The translations under genes were made by a program, and so were the position numbers. Under the pieces are notes generated by a model. It did no database searches. It had not been told where the DNA came from and saw only the letters and a list, made by a program, of their open reading frames with translations. This document shows positions 16,441 to 24,840 of a stretch of DNA of 64,000 nt, in pieces (position 1 is the first letter of the stretch; each line of letters opens with the position of its first letter). Source of the DNA: an uncultured Dorea sp. (lineage in GTDB: Bacteria > Bacillota > Clostridia > Lachnospirales > Lachnospiraceae); the NCBI GenBank assembly GCA_910586965.1, contig CAJUMF010000014.1, forward strand, positions 1-64,000. The letters are read 5' to 3'.

Positions 16441-16827
16441 TTATCTTTCATCAAGCACAAGTGTAATATGGCTCATTCTCTTCTCTATTCTATAAGCCCT
16501 GCCCTGTGCCCTCGGTCTGATTCTCTTCATTGTTGGTCCTTTGTTTGCATATGCCTCAGCTATATAAAGGTTTTCAGCATTCATACCATTATTGTTCTCA
16601 GCGTTAGCAATCGCAGACTCCAGTAACTTCTTTATCAAGCTTGATGCGTATCTCGGACTGTAGGTCAAAATACCAAGTGCTGTAGTTACGTCCTTGCCTC
16701 TGATGGCATCTAATACGAAACATGCTTTCTGAACAGAAACTCTTGCATAAGACAGCTTAGCAGAAGGTCTTGTATCTTTATTAGCATTTCTTTCTCTTTT
16801 AATTTGGGATCTATGTCCTTTTGCCAT
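16441..16827 (-). CDS. rplV: 50S ribosomal protein L22
   Basis: Exit-tunnel protein (128 aa): 'ARVSVQKACFVLDAIRGKDVTTALGILTYSPRYASSLIKKLLESAIANAENN' and the tunnel loop 'GPTMKRIRPRAQGRAYRIEKRMSHITLVL', whose changes elsewhere give macrolide resistance; the loop here looks wild type. Confidence 0.98.
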   Translation of the reverse strand: MAKGHRSQIKRERNANKDTRPSAKLSYARVSVQKACFVLDAIRGKDVTTALGILTYSPRYASSLIKKLLESAIANAENNNGMNAENLYIAEAYANKGPTMKRIRPRAQGRAYRIEKRMSHITLVLDER

Positions 16828-16852
16828 GGATGAACCCTCCTTTCACCATTAA

Positions 16853-17134
16853 TTATCTTACTTTTGATTTCTTCTCGTCTTTTCCATGCCCTCTGTATGT
16901 TCTGGTTGCAACGAACTCACCGAGCTTGTGTCCAACCATATCTTCTGTAACATATACCGGAACATGCTTTCTTCCGTCATGAACAGCAATTGTATGCCCA
17001 ATCATGCTCGGAAAGATCGTAGAACGGCGGGACCATGTCTTGATCACAGACTTGCTGCCCGATTCGTTCATAGCATCAACCTTCTTAAGCAGGCTTGCGT
17101 CTGCAAATGGTCCTTTTTTAATTGAACGTGCCAT
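16853..17134 (-). CDS. rpsS: 30S ribosomal protein S19
   Basis: Head protein of the small subunit (93 aa): 'MARSIKKGPFADASLLKKVDAMN' and 'DMVGHKLGEFVATRTYRGHGKDEKKSKVR' are diagnostic. Confidence 0.98.
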   Translation of the reverse strand: MARSIKKGPFADASLLKKVDAMNESGSKSVIKTWSRRSTIFPSMIGHTIAVHDGRKHVPVYVTEDMVGHKLGEFVATRTYRGHGKDEKKSKVR

Positions 17135-17157
17135 AGGTTCTAACCTCCTTATGAAAA

Positions 17158-18000
17158 TTATTTGATTGCTCTACCGTCTCTTCTTCTTACGATCAACTTG
17201 TTAGAAGCTTTGTTTTTCTTTCTTGTCTTAAGTCCAAGTGCCGGTTTGCCCCACGGTGTACACGGACCCGGGCGTCCGATTCCGGTCTTACCTTCACCAC
17301 CACCATGCGGATGGTCATTCGGGTTCATAACAGAACCGCGGACTGTCGGTCTGAATCCCATATGGCGCTTACGCCCTGCCTTACCGATATTGATCAGGCT
17401 GTGGTCGCCGTTCCCAACAACTCCTACAGAAGCTCTGCAGATGATCGGAACCATTCTCATCTCTCCTGATGGAAGTCTTAATGTTGCATATTTTCCTTCT
17501 TTAGCCATCAACTGCGCACTGTTTCCTGCGGAACGAACCAACTGTCCGCCTCTGCCCGGATACAGCTCGATGTTATGAATCTGTGTACCTACCGGAATCT
17601 CTGAAAGAGGAAGGCAGTTACCGATTCTTACCTCTGCTTCCGGTCCGTTCATGATCTTCATACCAACCTTAAGTCCTTCCGGAGCAAGGATGTATGCTTT
17701 CGCACCGTCTTCATAGCAGATCAGAGCGATATTTGCTGTTCTGTTCGGATCATACTCGATACCGATTACTTTAGCAGCTACGCCGTCTTTATTTCTCTTG
17801 AAATCGATAATTCTGTATTTTTTCTTAGCTCCGCCTCCGCGGTGTCTAACTGTGATCTTTCCCTGATTGTTACGTCCTGCCTGTCTGCTCTTTGAAGCTA
17901 ACAGTGACTTCTCCGGTGTTGTCTTTGTAATCTCTGCAAAGTCAGAACCAGTCATCTGTCTTCTGGAAGGCGTATATGGGTTATAGGTTTTAATTCCCAT
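17158..18000 (-). CDS. rplB: 50S ribosomal protein L2
   Basis: Primary 23S rRNA-binding protein near the catalytic centre (280 aa): 'MGIKTYNPYTPSRRQMTGSDFAEIT', 'IEYDPNRTANIALICYEDGAKAYILAPEGLKVG' and 'MNPNDHPHGGGEGKTGIGRPGPCTPWGKPALGLKTRKK'. ATG at 18000 follows AAGGAGAAG; a longer in-frame start at 18018 has no site. Confidence 0.98.
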   Translation of the reverse strand: MGIKTYNPYTPSRRQMTGSDFAEITKTTPEKSLLASKSRQAGRNNQGKITVRHRGGGAKKKYRIIDFKRNKDGVAAKVIGIEYDPNRTANIALICYEDGAKAYILAPEGLKVGMKIMNGPEAEVRIGNCLPLSEIPVGTQIHNIELYPGRGGQLVRSAGNSAQLMAKEGKYATLRLPSGEMRMVPIICRASVGVVGNGDHSLINIGKAGRKRHMGFRPTVRGSVMNPNDHPHGGGEGKTGIGRPGPCTPWGKPALGLKTRKKNKASNKLIVRRRDGRAIK

Positions 18001-18019
18001 GATTACTTCTCCTTTCAAT

Positions 18020-18191
18020 ACTGTTTATTATCACGGTTTCTGTCCGTATGATTTTGATATGCTCGTTTTTCACTACACACTATCATGCTTTACAGGTTCG
18101 GTTCGCTAAGCTCGAAAGAACCTCGCTAAGCTCTCCGAACAGGCCCCGGCTAAGCTTCGGCCTTCGCCTTACGGCTCGGTCTCAGCAAGCC
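18020..18191 (-). repeat. Palindromic repeat element in the rplW-rplB spacer
   Basis: The spacer of 191 bases holds, on the transcribed strand, GCCGTAAGGC, a CCGAAGCTTAGCCGG segment, then GAGCTTAGCGAGGTTCT and a second GAGCTTAGCGA copy. The GAGCTTAGCGAGGTTCT unit recurs in the rpmC-rpsQ spacer. No gene is seen. Such spacers are unusual in the S10 operon. Confidence 0.6.
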
Positions 18192-18497
18192 TTACAGGCC
18201 TTCAAATATTTCAATATCTGCACTGTCCTCTGTCAACTGGACGATTGCTTTTTTTGTCTTGGCTGTCGTTCCAAACTGCATCGTTCCGCGGACTCTTCTC
18301 TTCTTTCCTTCGCAGTTCATCGTATTAACACCTGCAACTTTTGTTCCCTCGAACATCTTCTCAACAGCTTCTTTTACCTGAGACTTTGTAGCCTGCGGGT
18401 GAATTAAAAATGTATATTTCTTTTCGCCCATAAGCTCCATGCTCTTCTCAGTAACAACCGGTTTAAGGATTACATCATAATATTTAATATCAGCCAT
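18192..18497 (-). CDS. rplW: 50S ribosomal protein L23
   Basis: Exit-tunnel protein that docks trigger factor and signal recognition particle (101 aa): 'ADIKYYDVILKPVVTEKSMELMGEKKYTFLIHPQATKSQVKEAVEKMF'. Its ATG overlaps the rplD stop by one base. Confidence 0.97.
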   Translation of the reverse strand: MADIKYYDVILKPVVTEKSMELMGEKKYTFLIHPQATKSQVKEAVEKMFEGTKVAGVNTMNCEGKKRRVRGTMQFGTTAKTKKAIVQLTEDSADIEIFEGL

Positions 18498-19117
18498 TAT
18501 GCGTACACCTCCTCGATATTCTGAACTGCAGCCTTTGTAGCGATCACGGTGTTGTATTTCATAACATCAAATACATTGATCGTGCCAGCCTTAGCTGTCT
18601 TGATATCAGCAATATTCCTTGCAGACAGTTCCGCATTCACATTGCCGTCCTCTAATACTACAAGTGCTTTAGCAACGTCCAGATTCTTAAGCATATTAGC
18701 AAAATTCTTTGTCTTGATCTCGCCGAATGCCATCTCATCAACAACTATAAACTTCTTTTCCTCTACTCTGGAAGTAAGTGCGGATTTCAGCGCCGCCCTC
18801 TTCTCTTTCTTATTCATCTTAAAGGAATAATCTCTCGGTACCGGAGCAAATACAACTCCGCCGCCCGTCCACTGTGGAGCTCTCGTAGAACCCTGTCTTG
18901 CGTGGCCTGTTCCTTTCTGTCTCCACGGTTTTCTTCCGCCGCCGGACACTTCAGAACGTGTCTTAGCCTTCTGCGTTCCCTGACGGTTATTTGCAAGCTG
19001 GTTCACAACTGCCATGTGTAAAAGATGCTCGTTAACCTCAACACCAAATACCGCATCGCTAAGATCGATCGTGCCAACTTCTTTACCTTCGATATTATAA
19101 ACAGATACGTTTGCCAT
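18497..19117 (-). CDS. rplD: 50S ribosomal protein L4
   Basis: Large-subunit protein (206 aa) lining the exit tunnel; the tunnel loop is visible as 'GGGRKPWRQKGTGHARQGSTRAPQWTGGGVVFAPVPRDYS'. In E. coli it represses the S10 operon; there is no direct sign of that here. Its stop is coupled to rplW. Confidence 0.98.
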   Translation of the reverse strand: MANVSVYNIEGKEVGTIDLSDAVFGVEVNEHLLHMAVVNQLANNRQGTQKAKTRSEVSGGGRKPWRQKGTGHARQGSTRAPQWTGGGVVFAPVPRDYSFKMNKKEKRAALKSALTSRVEEKKFIVVDEMAFGEIKTKNFANMLKNLDVAKALVVLEDGNVNAELSARNIADIKTAKAGTINVFDVMKYNTVIATKAAVQNIEEVYA

Positions 19118-19145
19118 CTTAAGTCTTCCTCCTTCCCGTCAAATC

Positions 19146-19826
19146 CTAAATAGATTTTACTGCTTCTTTAATAGTTACCAAAGATTTCTTCGGTCCCGGA
19201 ACAGAACCCTTTACCAGAAGCAGATTGTTCTCCGCATCAACACGTACAACCTCAAGATTCTGAACTGTAACCTTCTCGCTTCCCATATGCCCAGGCATCT
19301 TCTTGCCCTTGAATACCTTGCTCGGATCGGAAGCCGCACCATTAGAACCAGCATGACGGTGATATTTAGAACCATGTGTCATAGGTCCTCTGTGCTGATT
19401 GTGTCTCTTGATCGCACCCTGGAACCCTTTACCTTTGGAAATCGCGGTAGCATCAATCTTATCGCCAGCCTCAAAGATGTCAACCTTGATCTCCTGTGCA
19501 AGCTGATACTCACTTGCATTCTCTAATTTAAACTCTCTGACAAATCTCTTCCCGGAAACGCCTGCCTTCGCAAAATGTCCCTGCTCAGCTTTCGTTACAC
19601 CGTGACGGTGAACGATCTCTTTCTTTCCGCTCTTATCCTTATTCACGATCTTGTCTTTCTTGTCAACGTATCCGACCTGAACCGCCTCATATCCGTCATT
19701 CTCAATCGTCTTTACCTGTGTTACCACACAAGGGCCAGCCTGAAGGACTGTTACCGGTGTCAGTGTGCCGTCTTCGCTGAAGATCTGGGTCATGCCGACC
19801 TTTGTAGCCAAAATAGCTTTCTTCAT
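19146..19826 (-). CDS. rplC: 50S ribosomal protein L3
   Basis: Large-subunit assembly protein (226 aa): 'MKKAILATKVGMTQIFSEDGTLTPVTVLQAGPCVVTQVKT' and the loop 'KGKGFQGAIKRHNQHRGPMTHGSKYHRHAGSNGA'. It is about 15 residues longer than Bacillus L3, with a lysine-rich insert near residue 60. Confidence 0.98.
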   Translation of the reverse strand: MKKAILATKVGMTQIFSEDGTLTPVTVLQAGPCVVTQVKTIENDGYEAVQVGYVDKKDKIVNKDKSGKKEIVHRHGVTKAEQGHFAKAGVSGKRFVREFKLENASEYQLAQEIKVDIFEAGDKIDATAISKGKGFQGAIKRHNQHRGPMTHGSKYHRHAGSNGAASDPSKVFKGKKMPGHMGSEKVTVQNLEVVRVDAENNLLLVKGSVPGPKKSLVTIKEAVKSI

Positions 19827-19888
19827 TATAATTACCTCCTGTGATTTACAGCGGAACGCAAATTCGCGCTCATCCTAAACTTTAGGAA

Positions 19889-20209
19889 CTACTGTTTGCT
19901 TTTCATTTTGATATCGATATACACGCCAGCGGGCATCTCTAATCTTGATAATGCATCGACCGTCTTCTGCGTTGGTGTAATGATATCGATCAGTCTCTTA
20001 TGAGTCCTTTGCTCGAACTGCTCTCTGGAATCTTTATACTTGTGAACAGCTCTTAAGATCGTCACTACTTCCTTCTTCGTCGGAAGAGGTACCGGGCCGC
20101 TCACCTTCGCCCCATTCTTCTTAACAGTTTCGATGATTTTCTTCGCGGATGCATCAACCAGCTGATGATCATACGCTTTCAAAGTGATTCTCATTACTTG
20201 ACTTGCCAT
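19889..20209 (-). CDS. rpsJ: 30S ribosomal protein S10
   Basis: First gene of the S10 operon (106 aa); a small-subunit head protein also used in transcription antitermination as NusE. 'MRITLKAYDHQLVDASAKKIIETVKKNGAKVSGPVPLPTKKEVVTILRAVHKYKDSREQFEQRTHKRLIDI' is diagnostic. ATG at 20209 follows AAAAGGAGG; an internal ATG five codons later is an alternative. Confidence 0.98.
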   Translation of the reverse strand: MASQVMRITLKAYDHQLVDASAKKIIETVKKNGAKVSGPVPLPTKKEVVTILRAVHKYKDSREQFEQRTHKRLIDIITPTQKTVDALSRLEMPAGVYIDIKMKSKQ

Positions 20210-20443
20210 AAAAAAAGTCGCCTCCTTTTCGTACTATAAACTTCAGTACGACAAGCGGTGACTGTACACTCTGCCGTGTGTGTCGTGAGAACCTTACACG
20301 GACCATATGTGATACAGTGACTTGTCGCCAGTTTCCTAACTTGACATTCGCTCCACGGAAAACCTGTCAGATCTCTTCTCAATTTGCTGTTACTTGAGAA
20401 GTTTCGACAGCAACCTCACGCTTCATAGCTATCATGTCACAGC
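20210..20443 (-). promoter_or_regulatory. 5' leader of the S10 operon
   Basis: About 230 bases between the mapped promoter and rpsJ, with no gene. It holds a CGTACT/AGTACG hairpin just before the rpsJ ribosome binding site and a TTGCTGT/ACAGCAA inverted repeat near 20390-20415, so it is likely structured and regulatory. No known leader class is assigned. Confidence 0.5.
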
Positions 20444-20449
20444 TTTTTC

Positions 20450-20478
20450 AGTATATATGAAGAAAGGGATGATTTCAA
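20450..20478 (-). promoter_or_regulatory. Promoter of the S10 ribosomal operon
   Basis: TTGAAA (20473-20478) and TATACT (20450-20455) with a 17-base spacer on the minus strand. Confidence 0.75.
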
Positions 20479-20523
20479 GCCCTTTTATGGATTTTTTGTA
20501 TTTTTTCAAATACAATCTGCCCC

Positions 20524-20562
20524 AAAAAGACCGGCTGGTTATTAAACTCAGCCGGTCCTTTG
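20524..20562 (-). terminator. Terminator of the NSS transporter operon
   Basis: Nine-base-pair stem GACCGGCTG/CAGCCGGTC (20529-20537 with 20549-20557) followed on the minus strand by TTTTT. It separates the transporter genes from the S10 promoter. Confidence 0.85.
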
Positions 20563-20596
20563 CGTCACACGATTCATTTTATAGTTTTTTATTCAA

Positions 20597-20713
20597 TTAC
20601 TTATCGGAAGATTTCCCTTTTTCCTTTTTAAATACTTTCATCATAAAGTAAGTAAATCCGCCGACATATCCTACGAGAGTGATTACCATCATAATAATTG
20701 CATCCATCGTCAT
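20597..20713 (-). CDS. MetS-type small subunit of an NSS transporter
   Basis: A 38-residue protein, 'MTMDAIIMMVITLVGYVGGFTYFMMKVFKKEKGKSSDK' in two parts: one transmembrane helix and a short basic tail. It lies directly after the NSS transporter, as the MetS small subunit does after MetP (the two-part methionine/alanine transporter known from Corynebacterium). ATG at 20713 is preceded by AGAAGG. Function is inferred from size, helix and position. Confidence 0.8.
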   Translation of the reverse strand: MTMDAIIMMVITLVGYVGGFTYFMMKVFKKEKGKSSDK

Positions 20714-20736
20714 AATACATTACCTTCTTTCTATTC

Positions 20737-22227
20737 TTATTGGCAGTTCTCGTCTTTCGTGATCGGTCCCTTTTCTGTCTTCTTATTAAAGAACTTTGCA
20801 AGGGCAAGACCGGCAACGATAACAACCGCAAACTGTAAGATGATCGTTCCTGTATTGTCCTGTATGATAAATGGATTCAGCCATGTATCCGGGAACCAGT
20901 CCTTTGTCTGGATGAGCCAGTAGATGACCATAACAGCAACGAGAACCGGCATGATATACATGCATACGTTGAAGTAAGCTTTCGGGAAATGCATACCTGC
21001 ACCTTCCGCATTGACTTCTTCATTTCTGATCTTCTCAACACCATACTTGATTGCCGCAAGAGCGATCAAAGCTCCGCTGACAAGGAGTCCTACACCCCAT
21101 ACCCAGTCCTGATTGTCGATGTTGTTCAATGACCATGCTGAGAAACATCCTACTAAAAATCCTGCAAGGCAGACATAGACAACTGCTTTCTTGCGGACAA
21201 TACCCAGGTCAACAAGTACTTTTACACCAACCTCTATCATAGAGAACAAAGATGTGATAGCGGCAATTGCGAGTACAATGAAGAAGATAAATGAAATAAT
21301 CCTTCCTCCAGGAATTGTCGAGAACAACTGGTAAATGTAAATAAACGTAATTCCGAAGTTACCCTGTCCAAGCGCTTCATTTGCAGCTTCCGGTGTAGCG
21401 GACAGAGCGCAGATAGCCGGGATTACAACGAGTCCGGAAAGAATCGCTCCAAGGTTGTCTCCAAGACCCATGATCATACAGCTCGTCGGGATATCTTCAT
21501 CTTTTTTCACGTAGTTCGCATATGTAATGATGAATCCCCAGCCGGCGCCGGTTGACCATGCTGCCTGGATGAATGCCTGAATCCATGTATTCGGACTGAA
21601 AAGGTATTCGCTCTTGATCGTAAAGAGATACTGAAGTCCCTGATTCGCTCCCGGTAATGCAATCGCATAAACCGCCAATGCTAAAAGTATAAGGAATAAT
21701 AACGGAATGGCAACCTTACAAAACTTCTCGATACCATCTGCAACTCCTTTATACACAATAAAACAAGCTGCCGCAAATCCAATCGCATGGAAAATGATAA
21801 CCTGCATCGGTGAGTCCGTAAATGCCGTCCACATAGCCGATGTCGTCTCTGTCGTCATGTTCGACTGGAAAGAAGTCAGTGAATTGACCGCATACTTCAT
21901 ACAATATCCCTGCAGTACGCAATAATAACTCATAAGGAAGAAACATACTGCTGCAACGAAAAATCCCATCCATGTATATTTCTTTCCGCCCATATCCCGG
22001 AATGCACCTACAGTTCCAAGCCTTGTCTTCTTACCGATAGCCATCTCTGCCGAGAGAAGCGGAACTGCATAGATCAACATAGCAATTGTCCATGCCAATA
22101 TAAATGCCCCTCCGCCATTTGCCGCACAAATTCGCGGGAAACGCCATACGTTACCTGTACCGATACACATACCAAGCGCAGCCGCAATATAACCTATGGT
22201 ACTAAATCCTTGTTGCTTCTGTTCCAT
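20737..22227 (-). CDS. Sodium-dependent NSS-family amino acid transporter (MetP-like)
   Basis: Neurotransmitter:sodium symporter family protein (496 aa, expected 11-12 membrane helices) that would import an amino acid with sodium. The sodium-site start 'GYIAAALGMCIGTGNVWRFPRICAANGGGAFILAWTIAMLIYAVPLL' is diagnostic. A GGGGG-type site precedes the ATG at 22227; an in-frame ATG at 22266 gives a non-family extension. The neighbouring MetS-like gene suggests a two-component transporter, as known for methionine/alanine. The exact substrate is not visible; a role in supplying amino acids for fermentation fits the downstream proline genes but is only inference. Confidence 0.93.
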   Translation of the reverse strand: MEQKQQGFSTIGYIAAALGMCIGTGNVWRFPRICAANGGGAFILAWTIAMLIYAVPLLSAEMAIGKKTRLGTVGAFRDMGGKKYTWMGFFVAAVCFFLMSYYCVLQGYCMKYAVNSLTSFQSNMTTETTSAMWTAFTDSPMQVIIFHAIGFAAACFIVYKGVADGIEKFCKVAIPLLFLILLALAVYAIALPGANQGLQYLFTIKSEYLFSPNTWIQAFIQAAWSTGAGWGFIITYANYVKKDEDIPTSCMIMGLGDNLGAILSGLVVIPAICALSATPEAANEALGQGNFGITFIYIYQLFSTIPGGRIISFIFFIVLAIAAITSLFSMIEVGVKVLVDLGIVRKKAVVYVCLAGFLVGCFSAWSLNNIDNQDWVWGVGLLVSGALIALAAIKYGVEKIRNEEVNAEGAGMHFPKAYFNVCMYIMPVLVAVMVIYWLIQTKDWFPDTWLNPFIIQDNTGTIILQFAVVIVAGLALAKFFNKKTEKGPITKDENCQ

Positions 22228-22297
22228 AAAAAAAGCCCCCATTCTTCTGATATATAAAATGAACAAAATAAATCAATTATTATGTCCGTTTTCAACT

Positions 22298-22326
22298 ATT
22301 TTACTATAGCGGGGCTTCAAAGTCAA
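22298..22326 (-). promoter_or_regulatory. Promoter of the NSS transporter operon
   Basis: TTGACT (22321-22326) and TAAAAT (22298-22303), spacer 17. An inverted repeat GGCATAA/TTATGCC at 22352-22372 lies upstream and could be a regulator site. The rest of the 22228-22570 gap holds only this and the divergent promoter. Confidence 0.7.
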
Positions 22327-22457
22327 TACAAACATTAATTTTTGTAATTACGGCATAATATTTTCTTATGCCAAATCCATTTTATTCAATGTGCACTATA
22401 TTTTTTATAAAGAGGCAAAAAAAATAATCATTTTATCCATTTTCCCACAATAAATGA

Positions 22458-22524
22458 TTGACCTTTCCTCTATGTTTATGGTATATTTATATGTATCAAA
22501 GACAGCAAATCGGGGTGCTGTCTT
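22458..22524 (+). promoter_or_regulatory. Promoter and 5' hairpin of the TSUP permease gene
   Basis: TTGACC (22458-22463) and TATATT (22482-22487), spacer 18. The transcript would begin near 22494 and immediately form a perfect 9-bp hairpin, AAGACAGCA/TGCTGTCTT (22499-22524), which may protect or regulate the mRNA. Confidence 0.65.
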
Positions 22525-22570
22525 CGAAAACATTATAGTATTTTTATATCTAGGGATTGGAGGAAAAAAT

Positions 22571-23461
22571 ATGTTATTAGCACTTCAGGTTTTATTTGGT
22601 GTCCTGGCAGCAGGAACCGGCCTTGGCCTCATTGTTGACGTAGCCAAGAATCGTATGGATGATCTTCGGAAAGCGACCGGAAAGCAGTGGGCAGCAGGAT
22701 TTACGGTAGGTATTATCGCGAATTTCCTTGACACTCTCGGATGCGGCTCTTACGCACCATCGACATTCATGTACAAATTGTTCAATCAGATGGACGATAT
22801 CGACATTCCTGGTACACTGAATGTAGGGGATACTTTCCCGGTTATCTTCGAGGCATTTATCTTCACCGCTTCTGTAAACTGTGAGCCGATGTTCCTTTGG
22901 ATCATGTACATATGCGCTGCTGTAGGTTCATTCGGATTTGCTACCATCGTAACAAAGTGGCCGCGTAATAAGATCAGGTACGCTCTGGGCGGCGTTATGA
23001 TTCCTCTTGCATTGATCATGCTCTGCAAGAATACAGGTGTCGGACCATTCGGTACTGTTGGTACAGCTCTCGGTCTTCATGGCTGGAAACTGATTGTAGC
23101 TGCCGGACTTAACATTTTATGGGGAGCTTTGATGGATATCGGATTTGGTCTGTATGCACCATGTATGGCTACCTGTCTTCTGCTCGGCGTTGACGGTCAG
23201 GCATGTTTCCCGGTATTCATGGGATCTTGTGCCGTTCTGATGCCTGCTTGCTCTATTGAGTTCATCAAGACACACAGATACGATGTGTCACATACGATCG
23301 GTAACGCACTTGGCGGATGTATCGGTGTATTTATCGCATGGAAGTTCGTTACGAACCTTTCATTGTTCTGGTTGATCAATCTTGTTTGTGTAGTTCTTCT
23401 GTGGACTTCTTACACATTGATCAGCGCAGCTAATAAGGATAAAAAAGCTGGAATAGCTTAG
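22571..23461 (+). CDS. TSUP (TauE/SafE) family membrane permease
   Basis: Integral membrane protein of 296 aa with about eight hydrophobic segments and the duplicated TauE/SafE pattern ('AAGTGLGLIVDVAKNRMDDLR', later 'GALMDIGFGLYAPCMATCLLLG'). The family moves sulfur- or carbon-containing anions such as sulfite, sulfonates or organic acids; the substrate cannot be read from sequence. ATG at 22571 follows GGAGG; an upstream in-frame ATG at 22454 precedes the likely transcription start and is rejected. It is a single-gene unit ending in a weak hairpin. Confidence 0.85.
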   Translation: MLLALQVLFGVLAAGTGLGLIVDVAKNRMDDLRKATGKQWAAGFTVGIIANFLDTLGCGSYAPSTFMYKLFNQMDDIDIPGTLNVGDTFPVIFEAFIFTASVNCEPMFLWIMYICAAVGSFGFATIVTKWPRNKIRYALGGVMIPLALIMLCKNTGVGPFGTVGTALGLHGWKLIVAAGLNILWGALMDIGFGLYAPCMATCLLLGVDGQACFPVFMGSCAVLMPACSIEFIKTHRYDVSHTIGNALGGCIGVFIAWKFVTNLSLFWLINLVCVVLLWTSYTLISAANKDKKAGIA

Positions 23462-23488
23462 ATTGATTTATCATATACTTAGATTGTG

Positions 23489-23518
23489 TAGATGGCTGTC
23501 CAAAAGGGTAGCCATCTA
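23489..23518 (+). terminator. Probable terminator after the TSUP gene
   Basis: Nine-base-pair stem TAGATGGCT/AGCCATCTA (23489-23497 with 23510-23518) followed by a T/A-rich run. Confidence 0.6.
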
Positions 23519-23582
23519 TATATTTCAAGATTCCAGTTTTATGTTTTCGCAAAATTTGTACTGAAAAGACGGAGATAATACT

Positions 23583-24122
23583 ATGTTTGTAAACGAATAC
23601 GTAATGGATCGAAGACGTTATGACAAGTGGGCAACTCCCAAGTTTTGGAAGTTACCTATTTTTTATGTATGGTGCTTCATTTTTGTTTTCGGTGTGTTTG
23701 GATGGATTTATTTTCAGAGAGTAGGAGCCTCGGCAAGATGGCAGTCGATTGGCGCTTTCCTCACCTTTGTCGCAGTCTACAGAGGTGTGTTCTTCCGATG
23801 GATGCACGCCGATAAGACTTTCCGGCTCACACGGGTAAATTATTTTAATGGCAAGAACTGGACATGCAAGACTATCGTCGGTGAAAAGAACATCTCTTTG
23901 TATATCAATGGAAAAGCAAACAACAAGGTTGAATGGAAAGATATCCTGAGCTTTGAGGAAGCCAAGACCTTTTTCAAGCTTGCGACAGATGAATATAACG
24001 AAGGTGTCATGCTGGACAAATCATGTTTCACCGAGGGTGACGCCGACAGTTTCAAGCAGTGGATGTTGGATAACCATCCCGAGATTAAATACGGTCCTGT
24101 AGCTCCGCCATTTAACAAATGA
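23583..24122 (+). CDS. YcxB-like small membrane protein
   Basis: 179 aa with two hydrophobic segments (about 24-45 and 56-70) and a C-terminal soluble domain with the pattern 'GKANNKVEWKDILSFEEAKTFFKL', resembling the YcxB-like domain found at the C-terminus of small membrane proteins. Function is unknown. It is followed 16 bases later by another membrane protein gene, so the two probably form an operon. No signal peptide or enzyme motif is seen. Confidence 0.65.
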   Translation: MFVNEYVMDRRRYDKWATPKFWKLPIFYVWCFIFVFGVFGWIYFQRVGASARWQSIGAFLTFVAVYRGVFFRWMHADKTFRLTRVNYFNGKNWTCKTIVGEKNISLYINGKANNKVEWKDILSFEEAKTFFKLATDEYNEGVMLDKSCFTEGDADSFKQWMLDNHPEIKYGPVAPPFNK

Positions 24123-24138
24123 TAAGAGGATTGCGCAC

Positions 24139-24774
24139 ATGAATACTGGAAAATTGATCAAAAAATATATCCTTGTTACTTTTTTTGTTGTCATGATGGC
24201 TGTATCCCAGACGCTTTGCATGAAAGCAGATATCGGTCTTTGTGCCTGCTGGGATTCCGTAAGTTTGAATGTCTGGCAGATTACCGGATTAAAAGCCGGC
24301 ACATTCAGCATCATTGGCAATTTTATCTGTATATTGATTCAGATTTTAATGCTTAGAAAGGATTTTCACCCTATCCGTCTTTTACAGATTCCAGTAGCGA
24401 TTATTTTCGGTGTAGTCGTGAATTTCGTCTATTATCAAGTGCTTTTATTCGATCTTCACAGCTATCCGGTGCGTGTCCTGTTCTGGGCCGTGTCCTATTT
24501 GGGTCTGGCAGTCTTTATCGGCGGACTGAATCTCTTAGGCGCTGTCCAGATTCCTGTAGAGAGCACTTACTACACAGCAAGCAGCAAATTCGGGATTGAT
24601 TTTGCAAAGCTTCACATCACTTGCGACGCGCTTCTTATCATCACTTCTCTGACCCTCTCCCTTGTGTTCGGTCTTTCCTTTAAAGTCCGCGAGGGAACAA
24701 TCGGCGGAATGCTTGTCCTGGGTCCCCTCACCAAATGGTGCATGGGCTGGGAGAAAAAGTTTATCCATGAATAG
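24139..24774 (+). CDS. YczE/YitT-type integral membrane protein (DUF6198-like)
   Basis: 211 aa with five to six hydrophobic segments. The pattern of a first helix ('ILVTFFVVMMAVSQTLCMKADIGLCACWDSVSLNV') followed by 'GTFSIIGNFICILIQILML' resembles YczE/YitT-family proteins of unknown function. It is the last gene before a strong bidirectional terminator. No substrate can be assigned. Confidence 0.7.
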   Translation: MNTGKLIKKYILVTFFVVMMAVSQTLCMKADIGLCACWDSVSLNVWQITGLKAGTFSIIGNFICILIQILMLRKDFHPIRLLQIPVAIIFGVVVNFVYYQVLLFDLHSYPVRVLFWAVSYLGLAVFIGGLNLLGAVQIPVESTYYTASSKFGIDFAKLHITCDALLIITSLTLSLVFGLSFKVREGTIGGMLVLGPLTKWCMGWEKKFIHE

Positions 24775-24797
24775 AATACTGCATTTATAGGAATAGA

Positions 24798-24840
24798 AAG
24801 AGCGCAGCATTTTCGAAATGCCGCGCCCTTCCTTTTGGTA
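24798..24840. terminator. Bidirectional terminator
   Basis: GCGC and GCATTT pair with AAATGC and GCGC around a 3-base loop (24802-24826), flanked by AAG/CTT. T-rich runs follow on both strands, so it can end the plus-strand membrane gene and the minus-strand RNA candidate. Confidence 0.75.

Noticed and set aside
15020..18191. CRISPR array suggested by repeated GAGCTTAGCGA units
   Set aside because: Units are too few, irregularly spaced and lie in ribosomal spacers; no cas genes are present.
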